Assembly (NCBI GenBank): GCA_965223035.1
Contig: OZ244980.1
Span: forward strand, 4,278,001 to 4,342,000
Source: CAMDPA01 sp965223035
GTDB lineage: Bacteria > Pseudomonadota > Alphaproteobacteria > Rhizobiales > Hyphomicrobiaceae
Length of the DNA: 64,000 nt
Reading direction: 5' to 3'
Shown here: one piece after another, positions 26,156 to 35,496 of the stretch
Layout: each line of letters starts with the position of its first letter
Position numbering within the stretch: the first letter of the stretch is position 1
Translations under genes and position numbers: made by a program
The notes under the pieces: generated by a model
Databases searched by the model: none
Seen by the model: the letters and a program-made list of their open reading frames with translations, nothing else
Told to the model about the DNA's origin: nothing

Positions 26156-27159
26156 CGATCTCAAGCCACGGTTTGCTGCCCCCTGCGGTGGTAGCGATGC
26201 ACCCGGGCCAGCCCCTCGCGTCAACGATCGCCACCCGATCGCGACACGCGCATCCCGAGCCTTTTCCAGCAACACGCGCAGAACGCGTAAACGGATTCGC
26301 AGTCGACGCGATCGGGTGTCAAGGCCTTGCCCACGCATTACCGCTGTTGCTCCCATGCAAAATCTCCATCTGCCGCAATGCCCGGCATCGAAACAAGGCC
26401 AGGCGGCCGTGCCAGGCTGAGGAACCCCGATCCTCGCCCCTATACAAAGCGCGCGTGGACTGCGCCAGGCGGGCGTCCCCGCTGTGGTGGATGAGGGCCC
26501 CAAGCGCCGTCAACACACCGCTACGGCGAACGCGTGAACCGGTTCCATGACGTGCAGGTCCATTCCTGCACCGGCTCGGCCCACGGACGGCACCGTGTGT
26601 TGCCCCTACCAGCCGACTGACGCCGCCGGCGCGCTTGTGAATTGGCAATAGATTCAAGAGCTCGCCTATCAGGCACACCGTTGCGATGCGTTTGTGCTCT
26701 GGCGACATCATCCGCAACCGAATATCCGTCGTGTCACCCCAACACAGATGCTTTCATCGCATCAACAGCTTGCGAATACGGTGCGAATCGCGTCACCAGA
26801 TGAGCAACCTGTACGGTTTACACCTTGACACAGCGTGGCCTCACCAACTCGAAGCGCAACGGTGCGTGTCAGAGTTGGGTGTGCTTTGCAGATCTGCCAC
26901 CGCATGAAGACGTTCGGGTTCCGTGCCATGCGGCGATGCCTGTTTCGGTGACGTGTCAAGCGAATGGTTAATGCCTTCGTAAACGGCATTGTTTTAGCTG
27001 AATTCCAGCGACGTCTGGTTGCGTGATGGCCAAGTTGATTGGGGAACATGTGACAACACCGTGCGGCGCTCCCGCCCGCTGCCACAACACGACAGGCGAA
27101 TAAAGTCGGGAACGTCGACCTTGTCCGTGTGGAGATAATTAGAGACTGGGGATCGAGCA
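26156..27159. other. Long non-coding spacer, 1 kb
   Basis: No gene can be supported on either strand. Short frames exist but lack a ribosome binding site, family resemblance and GC-skewed third positions. The last 450 bases are more AT-rich than the surroundings and probably include the promoter of the beta-barrel gene. No family 1 or family 2 repeat is seen. Confidence 0.45.
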
Positions 27160-28470
27160 ATGATCAGCGAATGCGAGCTATCATGCGAGCGTGCAACACC
27201 TGCAAGACTTGATCGCCGAGTAGCCGGCGTCTCCGTCTCGCTGGCCGCGCTCCTCGCAACGGCCTTCTTCGGCGGCTCACACGCGCTTGCCGCCGGTTGC
27301 CAAGGTCAAAACGCCACAAGCGATTCCGGCGGCCGCAGTGTTGAGCTGGCCATCCAAATTCAAGAAGAAACGCTTGCAAAAGCGAAGGCCAACGCCGGTC
27401 TGAGCGCGATTCCAACCTATGGCGGCGTGAGCGTTTCCGGCTCCCGCCTCAAACATGATGGATATCGACTGAAGACGCCTGTGCAGCAAGTGGATTGTAC
27501 GCAGGTGCCAATTCAGCCCATCAACGAATTGCTGCCTTTCGAAACCAATACCGTGGTCGTCAGCGGTCTGGGCGAACTTGATCTAACCGAGCAATTCGGA
27601 CTGCCGTCCACGCACCTGTTTCGGGTCGGCGCCGCCATTGGCGGGAAATGGCTGCGCACCAAATACAGCGGAAATATTTTCACACCGTCATCGTTCAGTC
27701 AGACGATCGGCGTCAACGCGGGTTCCGGGAAACTGGAAGAGAGCGGTGTGCAAATCGACCTTTACTCGCTGTTGGCGCGGAATACGGCCTATTTGATTAC
27801 TGCCGTTTCACTCGGTTTCGGCGACTCCGACGTCACGAATCCGACCTTTTCCGGGTTGCGCTTTACGGCTCCGATCGGCACGCCAGGCGCCAACTCCGGG
27901 GTTGAAACCGCTGTTTTCGGCGGCGGGCGCGGGAGCACCGACTATCGGGATGTCTCGGTGTCTGGTGTGGTCGGCAACGTATTCACCTTGGCTCAACGCG
28001 ACAGTCGTCGTTTCCTTCTCGATCTAAGTGGCGGGCTGCTCTATTCAAGCTACCGTCGCGACGACTTTACCGACTCGGCCGGCGTCCGGTATAGCGACGC
28101 GGAGACCGACGAGTTCTCCGGCAAAATCGAGATGAAGCTCGCCGTCGAAATGCTGCATGGCAACGACGTCATCACGCCGTTCATCAGGGCGGGGGTCAAG
28201 CATCGGTTTGATTTTGACAGCAGTGTTACGGTCTTTAACCCGACCACGGGTCTCTGCCAGGACGCTGCCGGCAATGTCAGCGCCACGGCCTGCGATTTCA
28301 CAGCCACGTATAACCTTAAATCCGACAACACGTTCTGGCGCATCGGCGGCGGCGTTGGCGCTTCGCTCCATGCAGGGACCCATCAAGGGGCATTCGAAGT
28401 GTACTACGAGGGCTCCGGCGACAGCCGTGAGGTTGTGGGCAAGGCTCAGTATATCATCAAGTTGCGGTAA
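27160..28470 (+). CDS. Outer-membrane beta-barrel protein
   Basis: This is a 436-residue exported protein. The signal segment VSVSLAALLATAFFGGSHALA precedes a mature part made of alternating amphipathic strands with frequent aromatic ends (RRFLLDLSGGLLYSSYRR, IEMKLAVEMLHG, VITPFIRAGVKHRFDF, GAFEVYYEGSGDSREVV). This is the pattern of autotransporter-type or OmpA-like barrels. It ends in ...IIKLR rather than the usual terminal Phe. The passenger-like part before the barrel is short. Function unknown. It is monocistronic with a strong terminator downstream. Confidence 0.7.
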   Translation: MISECELSCERATPARLDRRVAGVSVSLAALLATAFFGGSHALAAGCQGQNATSDSGGRSVELAIQIQEETLAKAKANAGLSAIPTYGGVSVSGSRLKHDGYRLKTPVQQVDCTQVPIQPINELLPFETNTVVVSGLGELDLTEQFGLPSTHLFRVGAAIGGKWLRTKYSGNIFTPSSFSQTIGVNAGSGKLEESGVQIDLYSLLARNTAYLITAVSLGFGDSDVTNPTFSGLRFTAPIGTPGANSGVETAVFGGGRGSTDYRDVSVSGVVGNVFTLAQRDSRRFLLDLSGGLLYSSYRRDDFTDSAGVRYSDAETDEFSGKIEMKLAVEMLHGNDVITPFIRAGVKHRFDFDSSVTVFNPTTGLCQDAAGNVSATACDFTATYNLKSDNTFWRIGGGVGASLHAGTHQGAFEVYYEGSGDSREVVGKAQYIIKLR

Positions 28471-28519
28471 CCGGACCTATCCAAGGTTCCGTAGCTCCAG
28501 CAGCAGAAACTGAACAGAC

Positions 28520-28557
28520 GGCTAAGCCGGCTCGGATTGAGCCGGCTTAGCCATTTT
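28520..28557 (+). terminator. Intrinsic terminator after the beta-barrel gene
   Basis: A perfect 14-bp stem, GGCTAAGCCGGCTC/GAGCCGGCTTAGCC, with loop GGATT, followed by ATTTTA. It lies 50 bp after the stop codon. Confidence 0.85.
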
Positions 28558-28580
28558 AGGCGGGTGAGCGGACGCGACGT

Positions 28581-28732
28581 CTAGATCATCGCGCCTTAAA
28601 TCGGAACCGCAACGCCGATTCCAATTGCGCCGGTTCCGATTTAAGGCGCAAAGATGATCGCTCTTAAAGTGTAGAGCAACTTTCTGCCTTTAATCGGGAT
28701 CGTCCCGATTCCGATGAAAGGCAGGTTGCTCT
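28581..28732. repeat. Family 1 palindromic repeat, complete two-hairpin copy
   Basis: Module A has arms GATCATC-GCGCCTTAAATCGG and CCGATTTAAGGCGC-AAAGATGATC, with an inner GCAA/TTGC pairing. The linker GCTCTTAAAGTGTAGAGCAA joins it to module B with arms CTGCCTTTAATCGG and CCGATGAAAGGCAG inside GAGCAAC/GTTGCTC. This copy and the one at 34.2 kb define the full element. Confidence 0.9.
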
Positions 28733-28967
28733 GGTGTGATGTTACCTACGTCACTGCGGCCCACGTTAAATGATGGCTAAAAATGATGGCTAATGCCGAT
28801 GAATCCGTGGTGGCCCAAACCGGCCGAGCGCGGCGCCTCGCTCTCATCAGGCGCCATTGACCAAATCCTATGCGGCTTTTATACTGTTGGAACTGTGGGG
28901 GTTTTTTGGCCAAGTGGCGGGGTAGGCCCCGGCGCTTGGCGGACCCAGCCGAAAAGGAATGCTGGAT

Positions 28968-29771
28968 ATGCTGAGAATAGACTGGCTTTCCAGGCCGTTG
29001 CGGCCGATTTCGGCAGCTGTTGTGGTGGCCGGCCTCACGTCCATGACCCTGACGGGCGCACAGGCCCAAGGACAACAGCCCCAAGTTCAACAGGCCACGG
29101 ACGAAGCAGACGCCCGGATGGAGGTGACGGCGGTGTCACCGCCTGCTCGCGTCGGCGCGGCAATCCCGAACGCGGCGTCAACTTTTGGTGATAGCTTCCG
29201 CGACACCGTCCACAAACCTTGGTTGGTGGTCGTCATTCAGGCGACGCTGGCGGAGCGCGGCTGCTTCAAGGACCGCATCAGCGGCCAGTGGGACGATGCA
29301 ACGCAGTCGGCCGCGGCCTCACTGCTGGCATCCGGACAAGGCGTGACATCTGCGAGCTTGGTGCCCAGTTCTGGGCTGCTGCGGGCGCTGCGGTCGTCAC
29401 CGGTACGCCGCTGTGGCGAGCCAGTCAGTGGCGGTCAGGTGGCCAGCGCCGTCCCGGGCCCCGTGACCTCTACCAGTACGGTTCCCGGCAAGGCGGGCTT
29501 GACGAGCCCGCTGGCCAAAAAATCGCTTTCCGGACAGCAAGCGTCGGGGGCCGTTGCCGCCCTGCCTAAGACCAAGGCAGCGAAGCCGAGGGCGACCTCG
29601 AAGTCGAGCAAGCGCTCGACCTCGCGCAGCCGGTCGGTGACAAGGTCAAAGAAATCCTACAAGAAGACCAACAAGAACAGTTATTCGAAGAGAAAGACGG
29701 CGAGCCGCCGCACCTACCGTCGCGCTGGCCCTGCCGTATTCGTTCGGCCGACCGGTGTCGGGCGCTTCTAG
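28968..29771 (+). CDS. Secreted basic protein with peptidoglycan-binding-like segment
   Basis: The 267-residue product has a signal peptide (LRPISAAVVVAGLTSMTLTGAQA). Residues about 90-125 (VIQATLAERGCFKDRISGQW) resemble one half of a peptidoglycan-binding helix pair, as in the caspase-like protein downstream. The C-terminal 70 residues are very Lys/Arg/Ser-rich (KRSTSRSRSVTRSKK). The second Met is chosen as start because AAGGA lies 7 nt before it. The two genes may act together at the cell wall, which is inference from shared domain type and adjacency. Confidence 0.6.
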   Translation: MLRIDWLSRPLRPISAAVVVAGLTSMTLTGAQAQGQQPQVQQATDEADARMEVTAVSPPARVGAAIPNAASTFGDSFRDTVHKPWLVVVIQATLAERGCFKDRISGQWDDATQSAAASLLASGQGVTSASLVPSSGLLRALRSSPVRRCGEPVSGGQVASAVPGPVTSTSTVPGKAGLTSPLAKKSLSGQQASGAVAALPKTKAAKPRATSKSSKRSTSRSRSVTRSKKSYKKTNKNSYSKRKTASRRTYRRAGPAVFVRPTGVGRF

Positions 29772-30068
29772 ACGACTTTAGACGGGCGTTGAGATCTTGA
29801 GTTTGGGCCATGACCCAATGAGCGGGCGGACCCATTCTCTTTTTTGTGCGAGGAGAACCCAGCGCCCGGCCGCGAGCGTTGGCAGGGTGCCGACGTATAC
29901 AACGTCATTGCACGGTGCGGTGTAAAGGCGCCGGCTGGTGCTGCGGTTCGATCGCAAGAGGTCGCTGGTGTTTGCGGTGAAATGTTTTTCACCGCGACCA
30001 TGTAAAATAAAAATGATTGTTTGTGGGGAGTTAGCGCAGAAAGGTTGGCATTGAGGCGGTGAGGCGCG

Positions 30069-31844
30069 ATGGCGCGTTTGGTTGCTAGCATCTTGTTGTT
30101 GATCCTGGCGCTGTGCGTCCGCACCGGCGATGCCGTTGCCCAGCACCGCGTGGCCCTCGTCATTGGCAATTCGAATTACCAGCACGGGGGTGTGCTGCGT
30201 AACCCGACCAACGACGCGAAGGCGATTGCGCGGCTGTTCAAGCGCATCGGCTTCGATAAGGTGACCCTACTCGAAGACCTCGATTTTCAACAGATGCGGC
30301 TGGCCTTCTTCCGGTTTTCGCGGATGACGGTCGGCTCAGACATCGCGGTCGTTTACTTCGCCGGCCACGGCCTGGAGAAGAATGGCGCCAACTATTTGAT
30401 CCCCGTCGACGCCCGCCTTGATCACCCCACGTCCATCAACTTTGAAGCGTTTGAGCTCAATCGTGTGATGAGCGCGTTTGTCGATGTGCGTCGCCTGCGG
30501 CTGGTGATCCTCGACGCCTGCCGCAACAACATCTTCTTGCGTCAGTACTATTCCTCGACACGCGGGCTATCGCGCAGCGTTGGCCTGGCCCGGGTCGAGC
30601 CGCGCGATGAAAATATGCTGGTCGCCTTTGCCACCAAAGAAGGCACCACCGCCGATGACGGCGTTGGCTCGGTTCACAGTCCGTTTACCAAAGCGCTGTT
30701 GCGGCACCTGGGCGATCGACACACAGATATCCGTCAGGTGTTCGGCAAGGTCCGCGACGCGGTGAAGGAAGACACCGGCGGCGCGCAACTGCCCTATGTT
30801 TATGGCAGCCTCGGTGGCGATCGCATCGTGCTGGCCTCCAACGCCCCGGGCGGCCCGCCGACAAGGGGAAGCATCGCGGAGTTGGAGCGGCAATTGCGTG
30901 CGCTCAAAGCGGCGGAGGAAGCCCGTAAGAAGCAAGAGGAAGAGCAACGAAAACGGGTAGAAGAGCGCAAGCTCCGGCTCGCCGCACTGGCTGAGGCCCA
31001 GCGCAGGGCCGAGGAAAAAGCCCGCGCCGAGGCCGAAGCCAGGCGTCGCGCCGAAGCAGAGGCCAAGCGTCGCGCCGAAGCAGAGGCCAAGCGTCGCGCC
31101 GAGGCAGAGGCCAAGCGTCGCGCCGAAGCAGAGGCCAAGCGTCGCGCCGAAGCAGAGGCCAAGCGTCACGCCGAAGCCGAAGCCAGGCGTCGCGCCGAGG
31201 CCGAGGCCAAGCGTCGCGCCGAGGCCGAAGCCAAGCGTCGCGCCGAGGCCGAAGCCAAGCGTCGCGCCGAAGCCGAAGCCAAGCGTCGCGCCGAAGCAGA
31301 GGCCAAGCGTCGCGCCGAAGCCGAAGCCAAGCGTCGCGCCGAGGCAGAGGCCAAGCGTCGCGCCGAGGCCGAAGCCAAGCGTCGCGCCGAAGCCGAAGCC
31401 AAGCGTCGCGCCGAAGCAGAGGCCAAGCGTCGCGCCGAAGCAGAGGCCAAGCGTCGCGCCGAAGCAGAGGCCAAGCGCAGGGCGGAAGAAATCCGGGTCG
31501 CCGCGCTTGCGCAGGCGAAACGTCAGTGGTTCGCCGACACGCGCAGCTGGACCAAAACGTGCGAACAGCAAACGGCCAACCTGGCCGGGCGTTTGTCACC
31601 GGAGTCGCTCGACGCGACGCTCGTGCGCAGCGTCAGGATGGAAATTCAAGACCTGCTGAAGGAGCGGGGACACCGCGTTGGAAAAACCGACGGCTTGTTC
31701 GGCCCCGCGACGCGTCGGGCGATCCAGGCGTTTCAAGGCGAACTCGGCGTGGACCAGACGGGCTATCTGTCGCCCTGTCAACTGCAGGCCTTGGGCATGA
31801 AGTTCGTCGCGCCGTCGCCCCGCAGGTTGGTGAACGAGGAGTAG
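30069..31844 (+). CDS. Caspase-like protease with long coiled coil and peptidoglycan-binding domain
   Basis: The protein has 591 residues. A signal peptide (MARLVASILLLILALCVRTG) is followed by a C14 caspase/metacaspase domain (about 27-260), with catalytic His100 in VVYFAGHGLE and Cys151 in VILDACRNN. Residues about 280-475 form a charged helix of roughly 19 AEAEAKRR units. The C terminus (about 522-585, DLLKERGHRVGKTDGLFGPA) is a peptidoglycan-binding type 1 domain. It is thus a periplasmic protease anchored to the wall through a rod. Substrate unknown. The octapeptide repeat is encoded by near-identical 24-bp units, so its length probably varies between strains. Confidence 0.9.
   Translation: MARLVASILLLILALCVRTGDAVAQHRVALVIGNSNYQHGGVLRNPTNDAKAIARLFKRIGFDKVTLLEDLDFQQMRLAFFRFSRMTVGSDIAVVYFAGHGLEKNGANYLIPVDARLDHPTSINFEAFELNRVMSAFVDVRRLRLVILDACRNNIFLRQYYSSTRGLSRSVGLARVEPRDENMLVAFATKEGTTADDGVGSVHSPFTKALLRHLGDRHTDIRQVFGKVRDAVKEDTGGAQLPYVYGSLGGDRIVLASNAPGGPPTRGSIAELERQLRALKAAEEARKKQEEEQRKRVEERKLRLAALAEAQRRAEEKARAEAEARRRAEAEAKRRAEAEAKRRAEAEAKRRAEAEAKRRAEAEAKRHAEAEARRRAEAEAKRRAEAEAKRRAEAEAKRRAEAEAKRRAEAEAKRRAEAEAKRRAEAEAKRRAEAEAKRRAEAEAKRRAEAEAKRRAEAEAKRRAEAEAKRRAEEIRVAALAQAKRQWFADTRSWTKTCEQQTANLAGRLSPESLDATLVRSVRMEIQDLLKERGHRVGKTDGLFGPATRRAIQAFQGELGVDQTGYLSPCQLQALGMKFVAPSPRRLVNEE
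31026..31484 (+). repeat. 24-bp tandem coding repeat (AEAEAKRR)
   Basis: About 19 direct copies of a 24-bp unit (core GCCGAAGCAGAGGCCAAGCG) within the caspase-like gene. Copies differ mainly by GCAGAG/GCCGAA/GCCGAG swaps. One unit has CAC instead of CGC (His for Arg). The mosaic order of variants points to slippage and unequal recombination. Confidence 0.95.
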
Positions 31845-31928
31845 GCGGCGGCGGTCTGTCCCAACGGTGTGGCGATATAGCGGCCGGCGCAGGCGCATGG
31901 TGCTGCGTGGGGTGGGGCGTAATTGAGC

Positions 31929-32282
31929 ATGTGCCCAGGCTCCAACCACCTGCCAAGCGCGCCGGTCCCAGCCAACCGTCTGCCACATTGGAAACGCGCG
32001 ATCCACCGCACCTACCTGGAGCTTCTGCAAAAATGGGCCGAGAAGAAACCGGATCCGAACAAAACCAAAAGTCTACCGGCCGCCTTCGGATATGACCGGG
32101 CGCTGAGCGTGGTGATGGCGGCCGATCCGGGTCAAACCGTGCTACCGGCTTGGTTGCGACGCAATCTGCCCGATGTGCGATCAAAACTTGAGCGAGGTGC
32201 CAGCGCCGCAAAGAATTCCGCAACCAAACTGCACGACCTCGATCTGGCCGATCGTTTGGCGCGTTTGCTCAAAACCAAGTAA
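31929..32282 (+). CDS. Hypothetical small basic protein
   Basis: A 117-residue frame, Lys/Arg/Leu-rich, with no signal peptide or membrane segment. It includes the helical segment RAIHRTYLELLQKWAEKKPD and ends in two Leu/Asp/Arg-rich helices (LHDLDLADRLARLLKTK). No family is recognised. It follows the caspase-like gene on the same strand after 84 bp, but there is no strong ribosome binding site, so the gene call is moderate. Confidence 0.45.
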   Translation: MCPGSNHLPSAPVPANRLPHWKRAIHRTYLELLQKWAEKKPDPNKTKSLPAAFGYDRALSVVMAADPGQTVLPAWLRRNLPDVRSKLERGASAAKNSATKLHDLDLADRLARLLKTK

Positions 32283-32347
32283 GTCGACGGCGACGCCTGC
32301 CATCGATCTACGCATCATCGCCTCAATTCGTCTGACATCGGGCATTA

Positions 32348-32402
32348 CGCAACCCGCTGTTAATCGGAATCGGGAGGTTTCCGATGAAAAGCAGAACGTT
32401 GC
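32348..32402. repeat. Family 1 palindromic repeat, single module B, diverged
   Basis: Hairpin with arms GCAACCCGCTGTTAATCGG and CCGATGAAAAGCAGAACGTTGC. It lies at the convergent end of the Old Yellow Enzyme gene. Confidence 0.75.
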
Positions 32403-32422
32403 ATGACACGTCGGGGTCGCCG

Positions 32423-33571
32423 TCAATAAATGTTGGAGCGCTCATATTGGACGGGCCATTCGACGCCTTGTGCTTTGAGCCTGGCGGCCGCAGCGAGCGG
32501 CCACATGGGATTGGCCATCAGCGCGCGACCGAGCACCACCAGATCCGCCTGGCCATTGGCGACAATGCACTCAGCCAGATCGGGCGACTCCAACAGCCCC
32601 ACCGCCCCCGTTGCCATGCCGCTTTGCTGTTTGACCGCCTGGGCAAGGGGCACTTGATAGCCGGGATGGATCGGGATCTTCTGGCGCGGATCATTGCCGC
32701 CTGAGGAGCAGTCGATCAAATCGACATCTCCCCCCTGCTTCAACAGCTTGGCGAGCCGGATGCTGTCATCGAGCTGCCAACCGTTCTCGACCCAATCGGT
32801 CACAGACAACCGCAAGAACAGCGGTAAGTTGCTGCTCCATTCCGAGCGAATGGCGGCGATCGATGCGAGTAGGAAACGGATCCGATTGTCGAAATCGCCG
32901 CCGAATTGATCCGTTCGCAGGTTGCTGAGCGGCGAGTAAAACTGGTGCACCAGATAACCGTGTCCTGCATGGAGCTCAAGGATCTGAAACCCCGCTTGCC
33001 GGGCCCGTCGAGTCGCTGCGGCCAATTGCTCGAGGCTTTGCGCGATCTGATCGGCACTGAGCGCCTCCGGCATCGGCCAGCCTTTGGCGTAGGGGATCGG
33101 GGAGGCGGAGACCACCGGCCAACCGCCGTCGGACCGAGCGATCGGCCGACTTCCCTCCCATGGTCGGCTGACCGATGCTTTGCGCCCCGCATGCCCCAAC
33201 TGGATTGCCGGGATCGCTCCTTGAGCGGCGATGAAGTGCGCGATCCGGCCAAAGGCATCGCGTTGCGCATCATTCCACAGCCCGAGGCAGTAAGGCGTGA
33301 TGCGGGCGCGCTCCTCCGTATGCACGGCCTCGGTGAAAACGATACCAGCACCACCGACCGCCCGCGCGCCCAAATGGACAAAATGCCACTCATTCGGCAG
33401 GCCGTCGCGCGCGGAATATTGGCACATCGGCGAAAGCATGATCCGATTGCGCGCCTCAACCCCTCTCAATCGTATTGGGCGGAACAAGTGCGGATTGGGA
33501 TCCCTTTTGAGGATGCGACGCTCGTTCTCGCCACTTGTGCGCGAATTCTCCATGCTCGTCGGCGTCGTCAC
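32423..33571 (-). CDS. Old Yellow Enzyme family NADH:flavin oxidoreductase (YqjM class)
   Basis: A 382-residue FMN-dependent ene-reductase. The segment NRIMLSPMCQYSARDGLPNEW contains the Cys typical of the YqjM/thermophilic-like class. The substrate-binding and FMN elements HAGHGYLVHQFYSPLSNLR and GLLESPDLAECIVANGQADLV are present. Such enzymes reduce alpha,beta-unsaturated carbonyls or nitro compounds with NAD(P)H. The EthD-like gene overlaps its start by 4 nt, which suggests a catabolic pair. Confidence 0.9.
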   Translation of the reverse strand: MTTPTSMENSRTSGENERRILKRDPNPHLFRPIRLRGVEARNRIMLSPMCQYSARDGLPNEWHFVHLGARAVGGAGIVFTEAVHTEERARITPYCLGLWNDAQRDAFGRIAHFIAAQGAIPAIQLGHAGRKASVSRPWEGSRPIARSDGGWPVVSASPIPYAKGWPMPEALSADQIAQSLEQLAAATRRARQAGFQILELHAGHGYLVHQFYSPLSNLRTDQFGGDFDNRIRFLLASIAAIRSEWSSNLPLFLRLSVTDWVENGWQLDDSIRLAKLLKQGGDVDLIDCSSGGNDPRQKIPIHPGYQVPLAQAVKQQSGMATGAVGLLESPDLAECIVANGQADLVVLGRALMANPMWPLAAAARLKAQGVEWPVQYERSNIY

Positions 33572-33900
33572 AACAGGCGCTCCGTTCGCATGGCTTGATG
33601 ATAAACAGTGCCGTGAAACGGGGGAAACCGCTGAAAATCCGCTCGGGCCTGCGCACGCGCGTCTGACTGTAGTGCGGTCTGCAATGCGTCTACGTCCTCA
33701 AATGTCATCTGAGCCGCCATTGTTAACCCGGTCGGCCGGACAGGAGACGGGTCCGTCCACGGCACGGGCGTGTGCAAATGAATGCTATTGATGCCTGGCC
33801 AAGTCCGTAATATCGGAACGTGGATCATCCGGTAGCGTTCGACAAAACGCTGCGGCTCGTCTGAATGACCGTCATAGAAGACAAAATAAGACGTCGTCAT
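33568..33900 (-). CDS. EthD family small protein
   Basis: The 110-residue dimeric alpha/beta-barrel type protein shows FVERYRMIHVPILRTWPGI near the start and an MTFEDVDALQTALQSDARA helix, both typical of EthD/ABM proteins. EthD proteins accompany oxygenases or reductases and may bind an intermediate. The reaction is not established. It is the first gene of a two-gene unit with the Old Yellow Enzyme homologue, with an ATGA overlap. Confidence 0.8.
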   Translation of the reverse strand: MTTSYFVFYDGHSDEPQRFVERYRMIHVPILRTWPGINSIHLHTPVPWTDPSPVRPTGLTMAAQMTFEDVDALQTALQSDARAQARADFQRFPPFHGTVYHQAMRTERLL

Positions 33901-34106
33901 CGTTAGGCGCCTTTTGCTTGGGACTGCTGTGTCACGGGCTCAAGGGTCACAGTGCCGCGAACACATGGCCATTGCAATCACGGGCAATGCAATCATGGGC
34001 GATGCAAAAGCAGCTGCTGGCACCGACCGCGCGTGGATCCTGAACTCGGTCCCGATCCGATGCGCGTTGCTCCGTAAGCGTTATTATTTGAGCGGTGCCG
34101 TGCTAT

Positions 34107-34145
34107 AGCGTTTCAGTATGAGCTGGAACCATCCCGCTCCCCGCT
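34107..34145. repeat. Family 2 intergenic repeat, 5' end only
   Basis: Only the first 39 bases are preserved (AGCGTTTCAGTATGAGCTGG, ACCATCCCGCTCCCC). The rest has been lost or replaced, and a complete family 1 element follows 95 bp later. Confidence 0.75.
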
Positions 34146-34240
34146 GTAAGCGTAAGCTGAGACGATATCGATTAGCTCGGCCGTGGTGGATGATGGCCTC
34201 GGCGGTCCTGGCAATACCATCGACCGAGCCCGGCTGAGCT

Positions 34241-34391
34241 AGATCATCGCGCCTTAAATCGGAACCGCAAAGCCGATTCCAATTGCGCCGGTTCCGATTT
34301 AAGGCGCAAAGATGATCGCTGTTAAAGTGGTGAGCAACTTTCTGCCTTTCATCGGGATCGTTCCGATTTCGATGAAAGGCAGGTTGCTCTA
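34241..34391. repeat. Family 1 palindromic repeat, complete two-hairpin copy
   Basis: It is nearly identical to the copy at 28.6 kb: module A, linker CGCTGTTAAAGTGGTGAGCA, module B. It lies immediately downstream of the broken atpG remnant. Confidence 0.9.
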
Positions 34392-34397
34392 GGCGTA

Positions 34398-34787
34398 TAC
34401 TGATGGTGTTGCCCAAAGCGTCCCATTGCGCGGCTCCGCGCTCACCAACGGTAAGGATGCAAGGTGCCCGCGCTTGACGGTCGCCGATTGCTCGCGCCGC
34501 TGCGGCCGCGATCACCTCGTTGAAGCGGCCGCACAGGCCCCGGTCCGAGCCCATGACGACGATTGCCGTCGGTCCACCTTGCGCGTCCGGCACCGAGCCA
34601 CGAACTTGGCGATTCCACAGCCCGACCTATAGGCTACGGTCGACAATCGCCTGGTCGTCGCGCAAGGCGCACGAGGCCTGCTGAACCGTCCCATCGGAAC
34701 AGCCGACGGCGACGTCAGCAGCCGCACGATCGACCGCAGGTCCATCGTTCGATCGACCTTGTTGCGCAGTTGACCCAAGCTTTCCAC
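34398..34787 (-). pseudogene. atpG: ATP synthase gamma subunit remnant (N-type), frameshifted
   Basis: A GTG start opens VESLGQLRNKVDRTMDLRSI, which resembles the first helix of gamma subunits from alternative (N-type) ATPases. After LRSIVR the frame shifts, then a stop intervenes. The third part reads PTAIVVMGSDRGLCGRFNEV, the conserved GSDRGLCGRFN motif of gamma, and continues for about 45 residues to the family 1 repeat. The C-terminal half is absent. It cannot encode a working central stalk. It follows the alpha remnant, as expected in the original operon order. Confidence 0.8.
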
Positions 34788-34789
34788 GC

Positions 34790-35272
34790 CACACCTCAAC
34801 GAGGCCCGGTACTGCTGAGCGCCACGCGGGCCAAGCTCACCAGCGCATTGCGAACATTCGTCTTGAGCGGGGCGCCGGCGCCGATCGCACCCGGTCAACC
34901 GCCCAGCTCGGCGCGGGCCCGCGACCGGATCGCTTGCTCTGCGGGCGCCATCGGCTCAATGGGCACGGTGCCAAGCAGTCCGGTGGTCACTGCCAGCAGG
35001 ACGGCAATCTGCTCGCCAACCGGCACATTTGAGGTATCGCCGGTCGCCCGCATCGACATGCCAAGCCCCACCCTGAGCTCCGGATTGAGCGCCAGGCCAC
35101 GGATCCTGTCTAAGCTGACACTTTCCAAAACCTCGTCTATCAGCTCAGGCTGTGATGCACGGCGAAGGTTGGTCCTGATTGCTGGCAGCCGGCCCTCCAA
35201 CCGGACATCGACGACACTGCCCTCGATGGCGACGATTGTGCCGGTTTCGCCTTCAGCCTGCCGCAAGGCCAC
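34790..35272 (-). pseudogene. ATP synthase beta/alpha fusion remnant (N-type operon), in-frame deletion
   Basis: The first 85 residues (GTIVAIEGSVVDVRLEGRLP and LALNPELRVGLGMSMRATGD) are the N-terminal beta-barrel of an F-type beta subunit. At NVPVGEQ the sequence changes to QIAVLLAVTTGLLGTVPIEP...AEQAIRSRARAEL, the C-terminal end of an alpha subunit. So everything from early beta to late alpha has been removed in frame. The fusion ends at a TGA at 34,895, and alpha-like sequence continues out of frame (LKTNVRNALVSLARVAL) to the gamma start. It has no nucleotide site. Beta upstream of alpha is the N-type order. Confidence 0.8.
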
Positions 35273-35496
35273 CTCCTACCCGGGTCGCTGGCTGACACTT
35301 AGGCTCCAGACCTGGCAGCGACCGTCATCATGCATAATCGCAGGGCGGCTCACTCCGGCACGCCACATGGCGTGCACGCTTGCGTGACAGCAAACACGTA
35401 CGGTTGGCCAGATCCAGCATTGACCAAAATCTTCCTGGCTGCCAAGGACAACACAGCAGGTTGCCGGTGCGCTTTGCGGGCGCTCTTCAGCTGAAC

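Noticed and set aside
30567..31599. Long minus-strand frames (up to 334 residues, Gly/Leu/Phe- or Arg/Trp-rich repeats) opposite the caspase-like gene
   Set aside because: They are antisense readings of the 24-bp coding repeat. The plus-strand protein has a complete domain structure.
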